DNA of 64,000 nt, taken from NCBI GenBank assembly GCA_950295325.1, contig OX485803.1, positions 71,501,554 through 71,565,553 on the forward strand, written 5' to 3'. Position 1 is the stretch's first letter. Every line of letters begins with the position of its first letter. The notes under the pieces are model-generated. The model searched no databases and was not told the DNA's origin. It saw only the letters and a list, made by a program, of their open reading frames with translations. Positions 23,439 through 34,131 of this stretch are shown here, piece by piece. This DNA comes from Polytrichum commune (lineage: Eukaryota; Streptophyta; Polytrichopsida; Polytrichales; Polytrichaceae). The position numbers and the translations under genes were made by a program.

Positions 23439-23632
23439 ACCTCTCATCCATCCAACATAGAAATTCTTGTATACTTGACCCCCATACGTTTGTCGCCGGT
23501 TCATCTCAAATGACCTTGAATAGATTTATTCAAAGTCTTTAAAACCAAATCCGGTGGTCAAATCAACTGAAAAAAGGTAACCTCTGGGATGCATATTATT
23601 TCAAGGCTTCTATGTTGGATGAATGAGAGGTA
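23439..23632. mobile_element. short TIR element (family c)
   Basis: Left CCTCTCATCCATCCAACATAG, right CTATGTTGGATGAATGAGAGG: about 21-bp TIRs around 194 bp. Internal blocks are GGTTCATCTCAAATGACC and GTCAAATCAACTGAAAAAAG. Other copies: 23717-24920 (split by two insertions) and 37232-37415. A right end followed by a (TC)n run is at 50025-50094. Confidence 0.75.
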
Positions 23633-23756
23633 TGCAATAATTTCCTTCTCTCTCTCACATTAGCCCACCTCGATTGTCCACACCAAAGAGAAGGAATTAT
23701 CCTATACAAAAGTGTACCTCTCATCCATGCAACATCAAAAAACTCAAACCCTTATA

Positions 23757-24189
23757 AGGGCCACTTCACACACGAGATTGAGAACCCGTGACCACTACAC
23801 TTCAAGCGCTCTCATTGGTGGAAAAGGCGGAGCCGGTCCAAGTTCGCTACTTCACACTACGCTTGTGGGACCAACGGAGTACGTGAATGCAAGATGGATG
23901 TAAAGTCTACATGGATTCTAACACAGAACTGGGAGACCATGGCACTCCGAATGCTCACAACCATCGATTCATTCTATTCTATCACATGTGAGGACCCCGC
24001 ATGAATAGAAATTCATTGAAATAGCATTTGGTTGAGGGCCCGGTCACATATGACTTCACACTACACTCGAGGGTCCGTGACCACGCTACATGATTTTGGA
24101 GGCGTGTTGGGACAACCTTTGGACACTTTTCTTTTGGGCTCACCCAATCTCATAGTCACGGCTCTTAGCTCGTGTCTGAAGTTGACCCT
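23757..24189 (+). mobile_element. TIR family (a), nearly complete copy
   Basis: AGGGCCACTTCACACACGAG ... AGCTCGTGTCTGAAGTTGACCCT. The right TIR has a few substitutions. An internal deletion removes the block around the GGTCACTTGGACT...TGGAGGTAGG segment present at 21880-21945. 433 bp. Confidence 0.8.
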
Positions 24190-24232
24190 ACACGTGTCTC
24201 GTATTCATCTCAAATGACCCCAAGCAGACTAA

Positions 24233-24782
24233 GGGCCAAGTTCCATGTGCCGGTCCCGGTCCGTTTTTTAAATGGGTGAGAAACGGGTGACATCATCCAA
24301 AAAATGGGTGATGTCACCCATTTTATGGAGGGGTACTTCTATGTGGGGTGCCGGTTTTTTTTCGATTTCCTACTTTCTAACTAAATTTGGTGAGTGATAA
24401 GACATGACACTTTATGAAGGTCACCAACAATGAAGGTCACCTAGATTCTAAAAACATCATAAAATACATGTTCCCTAGGAGTACTCCTCAAAAGAAGGGA
24501 CTAGAAGAACAAAGTGGCCTTTAGTATCCAAGGGTGTACCCTAGGCGACCGGCCGATCCGGTCACTAGAGCTTTCTAACCGGCACATGTCCTTCTCGTTA
24601 CCGTTAGGACTGCCGGTCCTTTGGCACCCGTTCTTGCACAACAAAGAAATGTGGGACACCCATCCATGGGGGACACCGGTCCTTGGGTGAGAAGGATGGA
24701 CACATGGCACCACCCTCTTTTCACCGGCCCATCCATTTATTTTGAAAAAAATGGACCGGGACCGGCACATGGAACTTGGCCC
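24233..24782. mobile_element. PIF/Harbinger-like MITE with perfect ~30-bp TIRs and TAA duplication
   Basis: TAA (24230-24232) | GGGCCAAGTTCCATGTGCCG, then GTCCCGGTCC at the left. The exact reverse complement, ending CGGCACATGGAACTTGGCCC, precedes TAA (24783-24785) at the right. 550 bp with no transposase. The perfect TIRs argue for recent insertion. Confidence 0.88.
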
Positions 24783-25014
24783 TAATTCATGACCTTTAAA
24801 ACCAGTTCCGGTGTCAAATCAACTGAAAAAAGTAACCTCCGGAATGCACACTACTCTACTTCAAAGGACTTTATATCGATGGATGAACGAGAAGTATGCT
24901 CATATGCAACAATCCCCTTTATTTCCGTGCACGGGCGGATGTGAAATAGCTAGCTCATTTATGTGTGCAGGGTATAATTGTACCCACTCAAGTATGCGAA
25001 AGTTATAGCTCTAC

Positions 25015-26880
25015 CAACAACAAAGGCTCCAACTCCTCCATCGGTTCCAGTTATTTCCGAGGGACACCTACCTTATGTTTGTTTGCCTATGGGGACTGCA
25101 GGCTTTTACGAGTCCACATTCATTTCATTCATCACGTGAGCTAGAAGGTTTGAGAATACTATATGGCTCAAGGGCTATCATTCAATGGTCACTTTTCTTC
25201 TTCACCGGACACCTATATGTTGGTTGGTATGTGGTTGACGTGAGGATCAAAGAACAAACACCATGAAGACACGTGTTTGCAAGGGATTGGACTACATCCA
25301 CGGGGAGGTCACTTAGTGCATTTTAAAAACGACGTGTGGCATAATATAGGGAGGATTAAAATCATTTGACATAAAAATTATAAAAGAAATCCAAATAATG
25401 AAGGGTCCATTAAAAGTACATAAGCCCATTACAAGTAAAATAGATAGGTATAAAATATGGGCCATTCCCTTTTAGTAAAAATAATATAGGGGTTGAAAAT
25501 AAGGATCTTAGGATGTATGTTTAGTAGAATCAATTTTGTATGCATGCCTCATGAGGGATGGATGAAAAATTACTCATCATTCACCCAAAAATGGATGAAA
25601 TTGGAAGCCTAACTCTATGCCCGACTTCTCTTGGTGGTTTTTCTCGCCTTCTCTTTTGAAACTCTTCAACCCGATTGTAGGGCGCCCGTTCGTGCACAAC
25701 ATTTGAGCCTCACCGTTGTGTTTAGGGTTTAGGATTGCTTGTCGTCATCCTCTTCTCCAATCTTGTGTCCAATTTTTTTTAATTAAAAGGAATATAGACT
25801 ACAAAAAATTTCAATGACATGGGCATTATAAGTAATGGTAGGGTACAAAAAAATAGGCCATTTTAGAATATTATGTAATTATAGGGAGCTTTTAATTCGT
25901 GCCTTGGAAGTAAATAGCCCCTAAACAAATACCCCTCTGCCGCACGTGGTACACAAAAATCCTACTGAGTGACCTCCCCGTGACTACATCTTCAAATTTT
26001 TATTAACTACTCCACACTTCATAACGACCACAGTCAAGGGGACCCGTGTGTTCAATCAAGAGAGATCAACAAATATGCACTTCCAATAACCTATAAGTAA
26101 AACAATGGAGGCTCGATTTTGCTCCAACTATGCTCCAATTATTTCCAAGGGACGACTAAGTTATGTGTATGTATATACCTATTGGGGCCGCAAGCTTTTG
26201 AGTCCACATTCATTTCACTGGGTTCGAGAATTCAATAGGGTTTGTGGGCTATTATTCGGTGGTCACTTTTCTTCTTAACTGGACACCTATATGTTGGTTG
26301 GAATGTGGTTGACGTGAGGATGAAAGAACAAACACCATGAAGACACATGTTTACAAAAGACTGGACTACATCTTTAGATTTTTATTAACTACTCCACACT
26401 TCATAATGACCACAGTTGGGAGGACCTATGTGTTCAATCAAGAGAGATCGACAAATATGCACTTCCAATAACTATGAGTTGAATCAATGGAGGCCCGATT
26501 TTGCTCCAACTATGCTCCAATTATTTCCAAGGGACAACTAAGTTATGTGTATGTATGTACCTATTGGGGCCGCAAGCTTTTGAGTCCACATTCATTTCAT
26601 TGGGTTCGAGGGTATTATTCGGTGGTTTTTCTTCTTAACCGGACACCTATAAAATTTCTATTAAGCGTGTGGTATACACTTATATGTACACCTATAGTAT
26701 GTGGTTGGGGTGAGGATCAAAGGACAAACACCATAAAGGTACATGTTGAAAAGAGATCGGATTACGTCATCCGATTCTTATTAACTTACTCGACATTCAA
26801 TAGTGAATGCAATTGGGAGGACCTATGGTTTCTATCAAGAAAAGGTCAACAAACATATAATTCCAGTAACCATAACAAAA
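25015..26880 (+). repeat. tandem triplication of dispersed repeat R1 (~380-bp unit)
   Basis: Three head-to-tail copies: about 25015-25298 plus 25991-26100 (split by an insertion), 26107-26488 and 26489-26880. Copies 2 and 3 are offset by 382 bp and very similar (GCTCCAACTATGCTCCAATT, CCGCAAGCTTTTGAGTCCAC, GGACACCTATA, GAACAAACACCATGAAGACA). A 144-codon open frame (26487-26921) in copy 3 is not recognised. Confidence 0.75.
25299..25982. mobile_element. hAT-like non-autonomous element with 8-bp target duplication
   Basis: Flanked by ACTACATC at 25291-25298 and 25983-25990. Ends are CACGGGGAGGTCACTTAGTG and CTACTGAGTGACCTCCCCGTG. 684 bp, no transposase. The sister repeat at 26350-26370 reads GGACTACATCTTTAG and serves as an unoccupied site, so the target duplication is directly demonstrated. 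Same TIRs as 31716-32122. Confidence 0.85.
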
Positions 26881-27750
26881 TTAGGGAAGACATGTTTGAT
26901 TTTCAAGCCGATTTCTACTGATGCGTCATTGAAGACTCGTTGATACAATGCAAGCTTCGTTGATGTAAATTTAATCGGTAGAAGTTGGAGAACATGACAA
27001 ACGAAGTGAATAACAACCCATACATCTTATACTCCGTAACATACTCCTTTGGTAAGACGACTTCACATAAGTGCAAACTCAATTTTATGAAGGTTCCAAG
27101 CTAGTTCATGAACCTTCCAACCAATGTTATTAGAGTGTTCTACCAAATTCATGAACCTTTCAAATTACTTATTGATTCTTCTAAATTAGTTCATGATTAT
27201 TCTGAACCAACTTGACATGCGGCACACCTCAATTTCATGATGGTGGACATTTACCTCTAGCAACTTCATGAATCTTCCAAACCAAATTCATAAATATTTT
27301 TGCACTATGGTTTTCATATGCTTAACTTCCAATTTCATATGCAAGTCGTGGGGGGTGATTAGGAGAATCTTCTACATGATGTATTGTTTGTTGTGGAATA
27401 AAGCTATACAACTCATGAAATTAATTTTGTGACGTTGTGGACATGGATACCAAATCATAAAATTGTTCACAACATGTAGTGAAATTGGCCTGGGGGGGGG
27501 GAGGGGTGCACCTTTCATTAAAAACCAAGAACCACATGCGTTTGCAACATACTCTAAAAACCCCCTATATACAAGTAAATTTGTACAATACACGTACAAG
27601 CTCAGCGATAAAATTACAAATGATAATATGTATACGTAAAAAAATTACATTCATATACAGTCATTAACATACGTATACAAATACACTTTTGAATAAATAG
27701 AAACCCTTGTCATTTGCATAATGTACGTAAAACCCTAGCATTCTACATGA
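26881..27750. other. gene-free stretch
   Basis: AT-rich. Repeated phrases such as TTCATGAACCTTCCAA (27100-27290) show an old degenerate repeat. The segment at about 27447-27490 resembles part of the 129-bp tandem unit that follows. Confidence 0.45.
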
Positions 27751-28205
27751 TGAACTTGGTTCATGATTCCAGTGAACTTGATAGAACCTATGGCTTAATC
27801 GATTCGTAAAATCATGAAATCATTCACAACATGCAGTGAAATTGGCTGAAAGTTCAAGTCACGTCGGTTGTCTATATGATGAACTTGGTTCATGATTCCA
27901 ATGAAACTGGTAGAACCTATTGCTAGATTGGTTTGTAAAATCATAAAATCATTCACAACATGTAGTGAAATTGGCTGAAAGTTCAAGTCACGTCGGTTGT
28001 CTATATGATGAACTTGGTTCATGATTCCAATGAAACTGGTAGAACCTATTGCTAGATTGGTTTGTAAAATCATGTAATCATTCACAACATGTAATGAAAT
28101 TGGCTAAAAGTTCCAGTCACGTCGGTTGTCTATATGATGAACTTGATTCATGATTCCAATGAAACTGGCAGAACCTATTGCTAGATTGGTTTGTAAAATC
28201 GTGAA
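27751..28205. repeat. 129-bp tandem repeat, ~3.5 copies
   Basis: The phrase TGAACTTGGTTCATGATTCC recurs at 27751, 27880, 28009 and 28138 (once TTGATT), an exact 129-bp period. The unit includes GGTAGAACCTATTGCTAGAT, AAATCATTCACAACATGTAG and TCACGTCGGTTGTCTATATG. Because 129 is divisible by three, a minus-strand frame (28085-27795) stays open and repeats the same peptide. I regard that as a by-product. Confidence 0.9.
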
Positions 28206-28668
28206 ATTGGGTTCACGCTATTGTGAGTTCCTTTTTTACCAAAGAAGTAATATCAGAAACTGATTCATGTTGGTACTACTACCTGTTGTACCCATTGCTT
28301 CTGTTTCTCGGGCAGCTTTCAATGATCTCAACAGACAACAACAGCAAACATAAATATTTTCCTTAAAAAATTAAAAAAAAAAAAAAACAATAACATAGTG
28401 TCGATCGAATTCAAGGTAGTGTAGTGTTGTCACATATAAGTGGATATTATTGGCGACATATATAGAAGGGTCAATGACAAGCCTTTGATTGGGGCCGATG
28501 TATTCGTGTTCATTGGCACGGATGGGATGGGCCATGGCCCAAAGTCTTGCATGAACCGACCCACCATGAATGGATGTGAGTACAAGTGCTATTAGGTCGT
28601 ACATTGTACCTTTGATTTTTACTTGGGTGTGAGTTGTTGATTGAAAGAGGATATATTGCCACGTCTAA
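28206..28668. other. gene-free stretch
   Basis: Spacer with an A-run at 28371-28386. No gene seen. Confidence 0.45.
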
Positions 28669-29149
28669 GGGCCACTTCACACATGAGACCGAGAGCCCGT
28701 GACCGTTTACATTTCAAGCACTCTCATTGGTGGAAAAGGTGGAGCCGGTCCAAGTTCGCCGCTTCACACTAGGTACGCTCGAGGGACCGACGGAGTAAGT
28801 ATGTGAATGCGAGATGGAATGGATCATGTTTCGTGGTCACTTGGACTATTTTCAAAAACCACCTCCTGGGGGTAGGTTTAACACAAAAATCGTTGGGAGA
28901 CCATGGCACTCCGAACGCTCACAATTGTTGGTTTATTCTATTTTATCATGTGTGAGGACCTGCGTGAATAGAAGTTCATTGAAATAGCGTTTGATTGAGG
29001 GCCCGGTCACATATGACTTCACACTACACTTGAGGGTCCGTGACTGCACGACATGATTTTGGAGGAGTCTTGAGACGGCCTTTGAACACTTTCTTTTGGG
29101 CTCTCACAATTTCATGGTCACGGCTCTTGGCTCGTGTGTGAAGTGGCCC
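28669..29149 (+). mobile_element. TIR family (a), full-length copy
   Basis: GGGCCACTTCACACATGAG ... CTCGTGTGTGAAGTGGCCC, 481 bp, collinear with 21697-22211 (CACCTCCTGGGGGTAGG, GGACC.GCGTGAATAGA, GGGCCCGGTCACATATGAC). Non-coding. Followed by an R3 copy, as at 21.7 kb. Confidence 0.85.
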
Positions 29150-29830
29150 TCGGGATGTTGTTTTTGGACTCCGTACGAACAACCTAACAAAATTTTCGGA
29201 ACCGCAGGAATCTTGTACGTGGCTCCAAATGTGTCTCTAAGTTCATGCTTCAAATCATGTTCATTCTCGACGAGAATCTAGAGGGGTTGCTTTTGAGTAG
29301 GGGTCACAATTGCTAGGTGAAGGTTACCAAACATGGATAAAGTGTTGATTGGAGTAAGGTAAGTGGACACTTGTTTGGAATTGAAGCATTTTTATTGGAG
29401 ATCTCCAACACTCGGTCTCTTGACACATTTGCACATGTGCGTGGGAGGAGAGAGTGAAATTCCAACACCAAATTCGGAGTATGTGAGGATTTCCTATGAT
29501 TTTTCTAAACACAAGATTGTTTTGTCCATAAATTAGCAATGTAAGATTCCCCTTCACACGGAGAACATTGTTGTAGCTTTGAGTGCACTCCCAAGTTTTT
29601 TTTTTTTTTTTTTTTTCGGGCGCTCGGTCACTCGAATAGACCATCCTAGAGAGTTGTGTGGTTGGCTTGTGTATCCACTTTCACGCCGTATTACATGCCT
29701 TCATGGAATTAGATGCATGGTAAAGCTAATTTGGTGACATTGCAAATTGAATACGACTTTGGAAGGTGCACAACCACTTAATTTAAATGTTGACCGCCAT
29801 ATGTCAGCCTTGAAGTACACATTCTATTAT
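29150..29830 (+). repeat. dispersed repeat R3
   Basis: Diverged partner of 22212-22880 (TTGTGTATCCACTTTCACG, GCCTTCATGGAATTAGATGC, GTTGACCGCCATATGTCAGC). Interrupted by a T-run at 29596-29616. Confidence 0.55.
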
Positions 29831-30300
29831 CGAGGATGTTGGATAGAGACACCTCTACATAGATAACATCATTTAGGTGGGCACTTACAACATACGCATG
29901 AAGCACATAACATTATTTAGCTATGTGGCTCGGCTCCATCACCCTGGAATATGTGAATGATATTTTGTGGGTCCCCTAGACAAATAAGAACATTTGTTCA
30001 TTGTTCATACATTCAAGCTGAAATTGGAAACTTGGATGGAGTTGTACTTCCTAGCACCATGCGTGGGAACCAACGTCCATCCCGGTAATATTCACAGGAA
30101 ACGCTATTCATCCAGTATCATTCCCCGGGAACACTATTCACATCATAGGAAACGCTATTCATCCAATATCATTCCCCGGGAACACTATTCACAGCAACAC
30201 GGTCGTTGAAAATACCGAGGCTATTCACAATAATCTTACTATTCACACCGGTGTCAAGTTTCTTCCAATTCCCTTAGTTTCTTCCCATAAACGTACGATA
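29831..30300. repeat. spacer with a 51-bp tandem duplication
   Basis: AGGAAACGCTATTCATCC...ATCATTCCCCGGGAACACTATTCACA occurs twice, offset by 51 bp (30096 and 30147). Further TATTCACA repeats flank it. No gene. Confidence 0.8.
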
Positions 30301-30720
30301 GTGGGGGCCCATGCTCTGTCACGTCGGATTCACGTCAGATGGTCCCACAAGTCAACCAAAGTGTACACAAATGACACTCGGCATCGGTGTGCTCGATCAA
30401 GAACATCTCGCTCTTGCATACTGAAATCTAAGCACACGACACACGCATGAGTATGCTCCACAACATCTTCCCCTCGCACACTAAGACACAAAACCATAAA
30501 TCTCACGTATCCCAATGTGCTGCACTAGATGTCATTTTACAAAGAGAACAAAATTCACTTACGTTTTCTTTTACTCATGTGGATGAATACTATCATATTG
30601 ACAATTAACAGACATGACACCTTTTTAGACCGTTAGGCGTCTAGTCTAGGCCCTTTGCAAATAGTGTACATGGCATTAAATAGCATTAAACGGTGTGAGA
30701 TACTAAACACACTGGCTATG
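30301..30720 (+). mobile_element. CACTA-like family (b), diverged copy
   Basis: Shares CAAAGTGTACACAAATGACACT, ATGAGTATGCTC, GACATGACACCTTTTTAGACC, GTTAGGCGTCTAGTCTAGG and CTTTGCAAATAGTGTACATGGC with 37826-38244. The right end GCATTAAACGGTGTGAG is degenerate. Confidence 0.55.
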
Positions 30721-31572
30721 GACAGGGAAATGGTAGTAGAAGACAGCCTAGTAGTAGTAGTAGTAGTAGTAAGGCTGATAGGCTTCCAAACGGTTTATAA
30801 GGCACAGTTACTGCAGTAGTACAATTAACTTAGCCAATTCCCTTGCCTTTTAAGCTACTTCAACATAGCTTCGTCGGTGCTTTCTCTCTCTGACCCTGGC
30901 TCTACTTTGAGTGGGTCCAACCATGAAGAAGGCTGTATCGGTCATCGCCATCATGTACACTAAATATGATATTTAGTGTATGATTATATTTAGTGTTGTT
31001 ACCACCCTACCATGCTCAACACTAATTTTCAGTTCTTTGACAATTAGTGGTAGACATTAAATACTTTGACCAATCATAATGCCTACTTGGGGATCTATCC
31101 ACTTAACGAGGCGGTGTAAGAAGTGATCCAAAAAACGGGGACGACACCTTCATATATTAGAACACTCTCACCTGTAATGAGATTGTTTTTGTGGTGATTC
31201 TCACCTAACAATCCAACATCAACGACCCCCCCCCCCCCCCCACACACCACCTAGTGGAGAGTAAAAGGCTCATTGCTTTCAACCATCTTTATGAATTCTC
31301 ATGTGTTGCATACAATTTTATATTTTCTTTCAGAACAACAATTATGTAAACTTTGCATAAATTTGTTAATCTATGAAATTTGTTTGAAAGTGTTCCAAGC
31401 TATTTAACCCGCCTGAAATAGAAAGAAGAAAAAAAGTAAAATGCCATTTTTAGGCTCAATTACCTTAGTTTATTTAGATTCCTAGCTTTGCAAGCTTCAA
31501 TTTCAAAGCAAACAAACAAATCTATGTTACTATGGGAAAAACGTTTGAGCCTCCAAGTCTAGGGGTTATAAC
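30721..31572. other. gene-free stretch with a perfect 23-bp palindrome
   Basis: ACACTAAATATGATATTTAGTGT at about 30957-30979 is an 11-bp inverted repeat with one central base. A variant CACTAAATATGATATTTGGTG is at 39898. (GTAG/TAG)n lies at about 30751-30772 and a C-run at 31226-31241. A segment around 31060-31200 weakly resembles 40670-40850 (TTGACCAATCATA, AGTAAGA.G). No gene. Confidence 0.5.
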
Positions 31573-31575
31573 TTA

Positions 31576-32501
31576 GGGCCACTTCACACATGAGCCAAGA
31601 GTCGTGACCATGAAATTGTGAGAGCCCAAAAGAAAAGTGTCCAAAGGCTGTTTCAACACACCTCCAAAATCATGGAGTGTGGTCACAAACCCTCAAGTGC
31701 AGTGTGAAGTCTTACCACGGGGAGGTCACCTTGTCAAGTTGACACCACATGCGGACAATGTTTGCTACCCCTATATTACATGCCATATATAATTTTAAAA
31801 TTTATGATATTTTTTCTACATATACATAACCATTGATAGTATCTTTTGTATATTTTTTGAAATTTTTAGTCATCTTGATTTTTTTTAAATAAATGTTTTA
31901 GTTCAATTCGGTGTCATTCTAGTTAGAAACGGTATGTTTTATGAAAAAAACAAATCAAAAAATTTAGTTACCATTTTTACCTATGTCATAGGTACTGTGT
32001 ATATCTACTCATGAAAAAAATTCGATAAAATTTTGACCCATTTTGGTGGTGCAACTTACCAAAAGAAGATGTTTTTTGGTCGCACGTCGTGTTCAACTTG
32101 ACAATGGAGTGATCTACCCGTGAGTCATACGTCACCGGGCCCTCAACCAAATGCCATTTCAACGAAATTCTATTCGCATGGGCCCTCACATATGGTAAAA
32201 TCAAATGGACCAGCGGATGTGAGCGTTCGAAGTGCCATGGTCTTCTAGTGGTTTTGTGTTAGGCCTCCCTCCAAGAGGTGGTTTTCGAAAACAATCCAAG
32301 TGATCATTTCGATGCCATGTAGGAATCCATGCACACTTCACATCCATCTTGCACTCACCCACACACTCCGTTGGCCCCTCAAGCATACCAAGTGTGAAGT
32401 AGCGAACTGGGACGGGCTCCGTCTTTTCCACCAATGAGAGCGCTTGAAGTGTTGTAATTAATGGTCACGGGCTCTCAGCCTCGTGTGTGAAGTGGCGGCC
32501 C
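31576..32501 (-). mobile_element. TIR family (a), inverted copy with TTA duplication, split by a hAT-like insert
   Basis: TTA (31573-31575) | GGGCCACTTCACACATGAG ... CTCGTGTGTGAAGTGGCGGCCC | TTA (32502-32504). The internal order is reversed relative to 21697-22211. The element is broken at 31716-32122. This is the family copy with the cleanest 3-bp TTA target duplication, supporting a PIF/Harbinger origin. Confidence 0.82.
31716..32122. mobile_element. hAT-like element nested in the family (a) copy
   Basis: Flanks AGTCTTAC (31708-31715) and AGTCATAC (32123-32130): 8-bp duplication with one mismatch. Termini CACGGGGAGGTCACC...GTCAAGTTGACAC and TTCAACTTGACAATGGAGTGATCTACCCGTG. 407 bp. TIR start shared with 25299-25982. 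The intact family sequence GACTTCACACT at the same place in other copies is the empty site. Confidence 0.8.
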
Positions 32502-32504
32502 TTA

Positions 32505-33440
32505 GCCTAGCGCAACTGGGGTGGCACGGACCCTCAACTGTACCAAGTGCGAAGCCGCGAACTTGGACCAGCTCCGCCTTTTCCACCAATGAGAGCGCTT
32601 CAAGTGTAATAATTAACGGTCACGGGCTCTCAGCCTCTCGTGTGTGAAGTGGCCCTTAGCCTAGCGCAACTGGGGTGGCACGGACCCTCCAGCATACCAA
32701 GTGTGAAGCCGCGAACTTGGACCGGCTCCGCCTTTTCCACCAATGAGAGCGCTTCAAAGTGTAATAATTAACGGTCACGGGCTCTCAGCCTCTCGTGTAT
32801 GAAGTGGCCCTTAGCCTAGCGCAACTGGGGTGGCACGGACCCTCCACCATACCAAGTGTGAAGCCGTGAACTTGGACTGGCTCCGCCTTTTCCACCAACG
32901 AGAGCGCTTGAAGTGTAATAATTAACGGTCACGGACCCTCAGCATACCAAGTGTGAAGCCGCGAACTTGGACTGGCTCCGCCTTTTCCACCAACGAGAGC
33001 GCTTCAAAGTGTAATAATTAACGGTCACGGACCCTCAGCATACCAAGTGTGAAGCCGCGAACTTGGACTGGCTCCGCCTTTTCCACCAACGAGAGCGCTT
33101 GAAGTGTAATAATTAACGGTCACGGACCCTCAGCATACCAAGTGTGAAGCCGCGAACTTGGACTGGCTCCGCGTTTTCCACCAATGAGAGCGCTTGAAGT
33201 GTAGTAAATTATTGGTCACGGGCACTCAGCCTCTCACTCGTGTGTGAAATGCCCCCCCCCCCCCCCCCCCTTAGCCTGGCGCGACTGGGGCGGCACGGAC
33301 CCTCAACCATACCAAGTGTGAGGCCGCGAACTCGGACCGGCTCCAGCTTTCCCACCAATGAGAGCACTGGAAGTGGTGTAATTAATGGTCACGGGCTCTC
33401 AGCCTCTCATTCGTGTGTGTGTGTGGGTGGTGAAGGGGCC
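32505..33440 (-). repeat. tandem array made from the family (a) end plus host flank
   Basis: Seven repeats anchored by GAAGCCGCGAACTTGG at 32551, 32705, 32860, 32955, 33051, 33146 and (variant) 33320. Spacings are 154, 155, 95, 96, 95 and 174. The long unit is family (a) terminal sequence ending in GTGTGTGAAGTGGCCC, then TTA, then host-like GCCTAGCGCAACTGGGGTGGC. The short unit lacks 59 bp between two CACGG words. A C-run of about 19 interrupts at 33252-33270. Confidence 0.9.
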
Positions 33441-33707
33441 CTTAGCTAGCCTAGTGGCACGGAGTTCTAAATCTGGGGTAGTCTTTACTCTGCTCCCCCA
33501 ATAAAGCAACTGTGCACGGTCACAGTACGACAACGTCCATAGTAGTAAAGTGCACCCGTTAAAGGAGCCTTGTGATGATGATGCAGGCCGGAGGACGCTT
33601 TCAAAGGACATGGAACCCCATCTCCCCCTTTGCCTGTGGCTTGATCGTATGCGATTCCTCCTCACTCATCAAACCAACTCACTTATCTTCTTCTTATATA
33701 TATATAT
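33441..33707. other. spacer ending in (TA)n
   Basis: No gene. The (TA) run at about 33694-33708 abuts the next element. Confidence 0.5.
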
Positions 33708-33755
33708 ATGCCCCCTCCCCACTTGACATTAGCTAAGCCTAAAAGTGGGTTCTTA

Positions 33756-34128
33756 GGGCCGGTTTACACTACGGTGGAGAAGGCCTCTGGTCGGTCAAGA
33801 ATGCTTGGCCAAGACATGGTTATATGAGGCAAATGGTGGATGTGCCGGAGAAGAATTAAAGGCAATAAAATATTTTTATCGAGTTGGGCTTCTCCGGCCT
33901 CTTGAGCCCGGACAAGAAACTCCTCCTCCGGAGAAGCCCAACTCCAAAAAGTGCCGCCATGTAGGCGGCCATGTCATTTTATCATCCATGAGAAAAGTTC
34001 ACCACCATTGTTTTCTTCACCTAGTGTAAACACCCACCGGTCAAGAGTTGCATTTTCGACCAATCACAATTGAGAAACGCCCTTTTTTCATGACCGGTAG
34101 GCTTCTCCACCGTAGTGTAAACTGGCCC
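33756..34128. mobile_element. PIF/Harbinger-like MITE nested in copy A
   Basis: TTA | GGGCCGGTTTACACTACGGT...GTAGTGTAAACTGGCCC | TTA, 373 bp. The inner ends GGAGAAG and CTTCTCC extend the inverted repeat. A short frame inside is not a protein I recognise. Confidence 0.85.
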
Positions 34129-34131
34129 TTA

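Larger units (their letters stand above)
23717..24920. mobile_element. family (c) copy split by two nested elements
   Basis: The left TIR CCTCTCATCCATGCAACATC is at 23717. The middle TATTCATCTCAAATGACC resumes at about 24202, and AAAACCAGTTCCGGTGTCAA...AACTGAAAAAAGTAACCTCC resumes at about 24798. Between these pieces sit a family (a) MITE (23757-24189) and a TAA-flanked MITE (24233-24782). Insertion order cannot be told apart, but both postdate the family (c) copy. Confidence 0.7.

Noticed and set aside
27751-28205. CRISPR-like array
   Set aside because: Plant nuclear context, a 129-bp period without unique spacers, and units that are continuous homologous repeats.
33805-34029. Open frame of 74 codons inside the nested MITE
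   Set aside because: It lies within the inverted, hairpin-forming body of a MITE and resembles no protein known to me.
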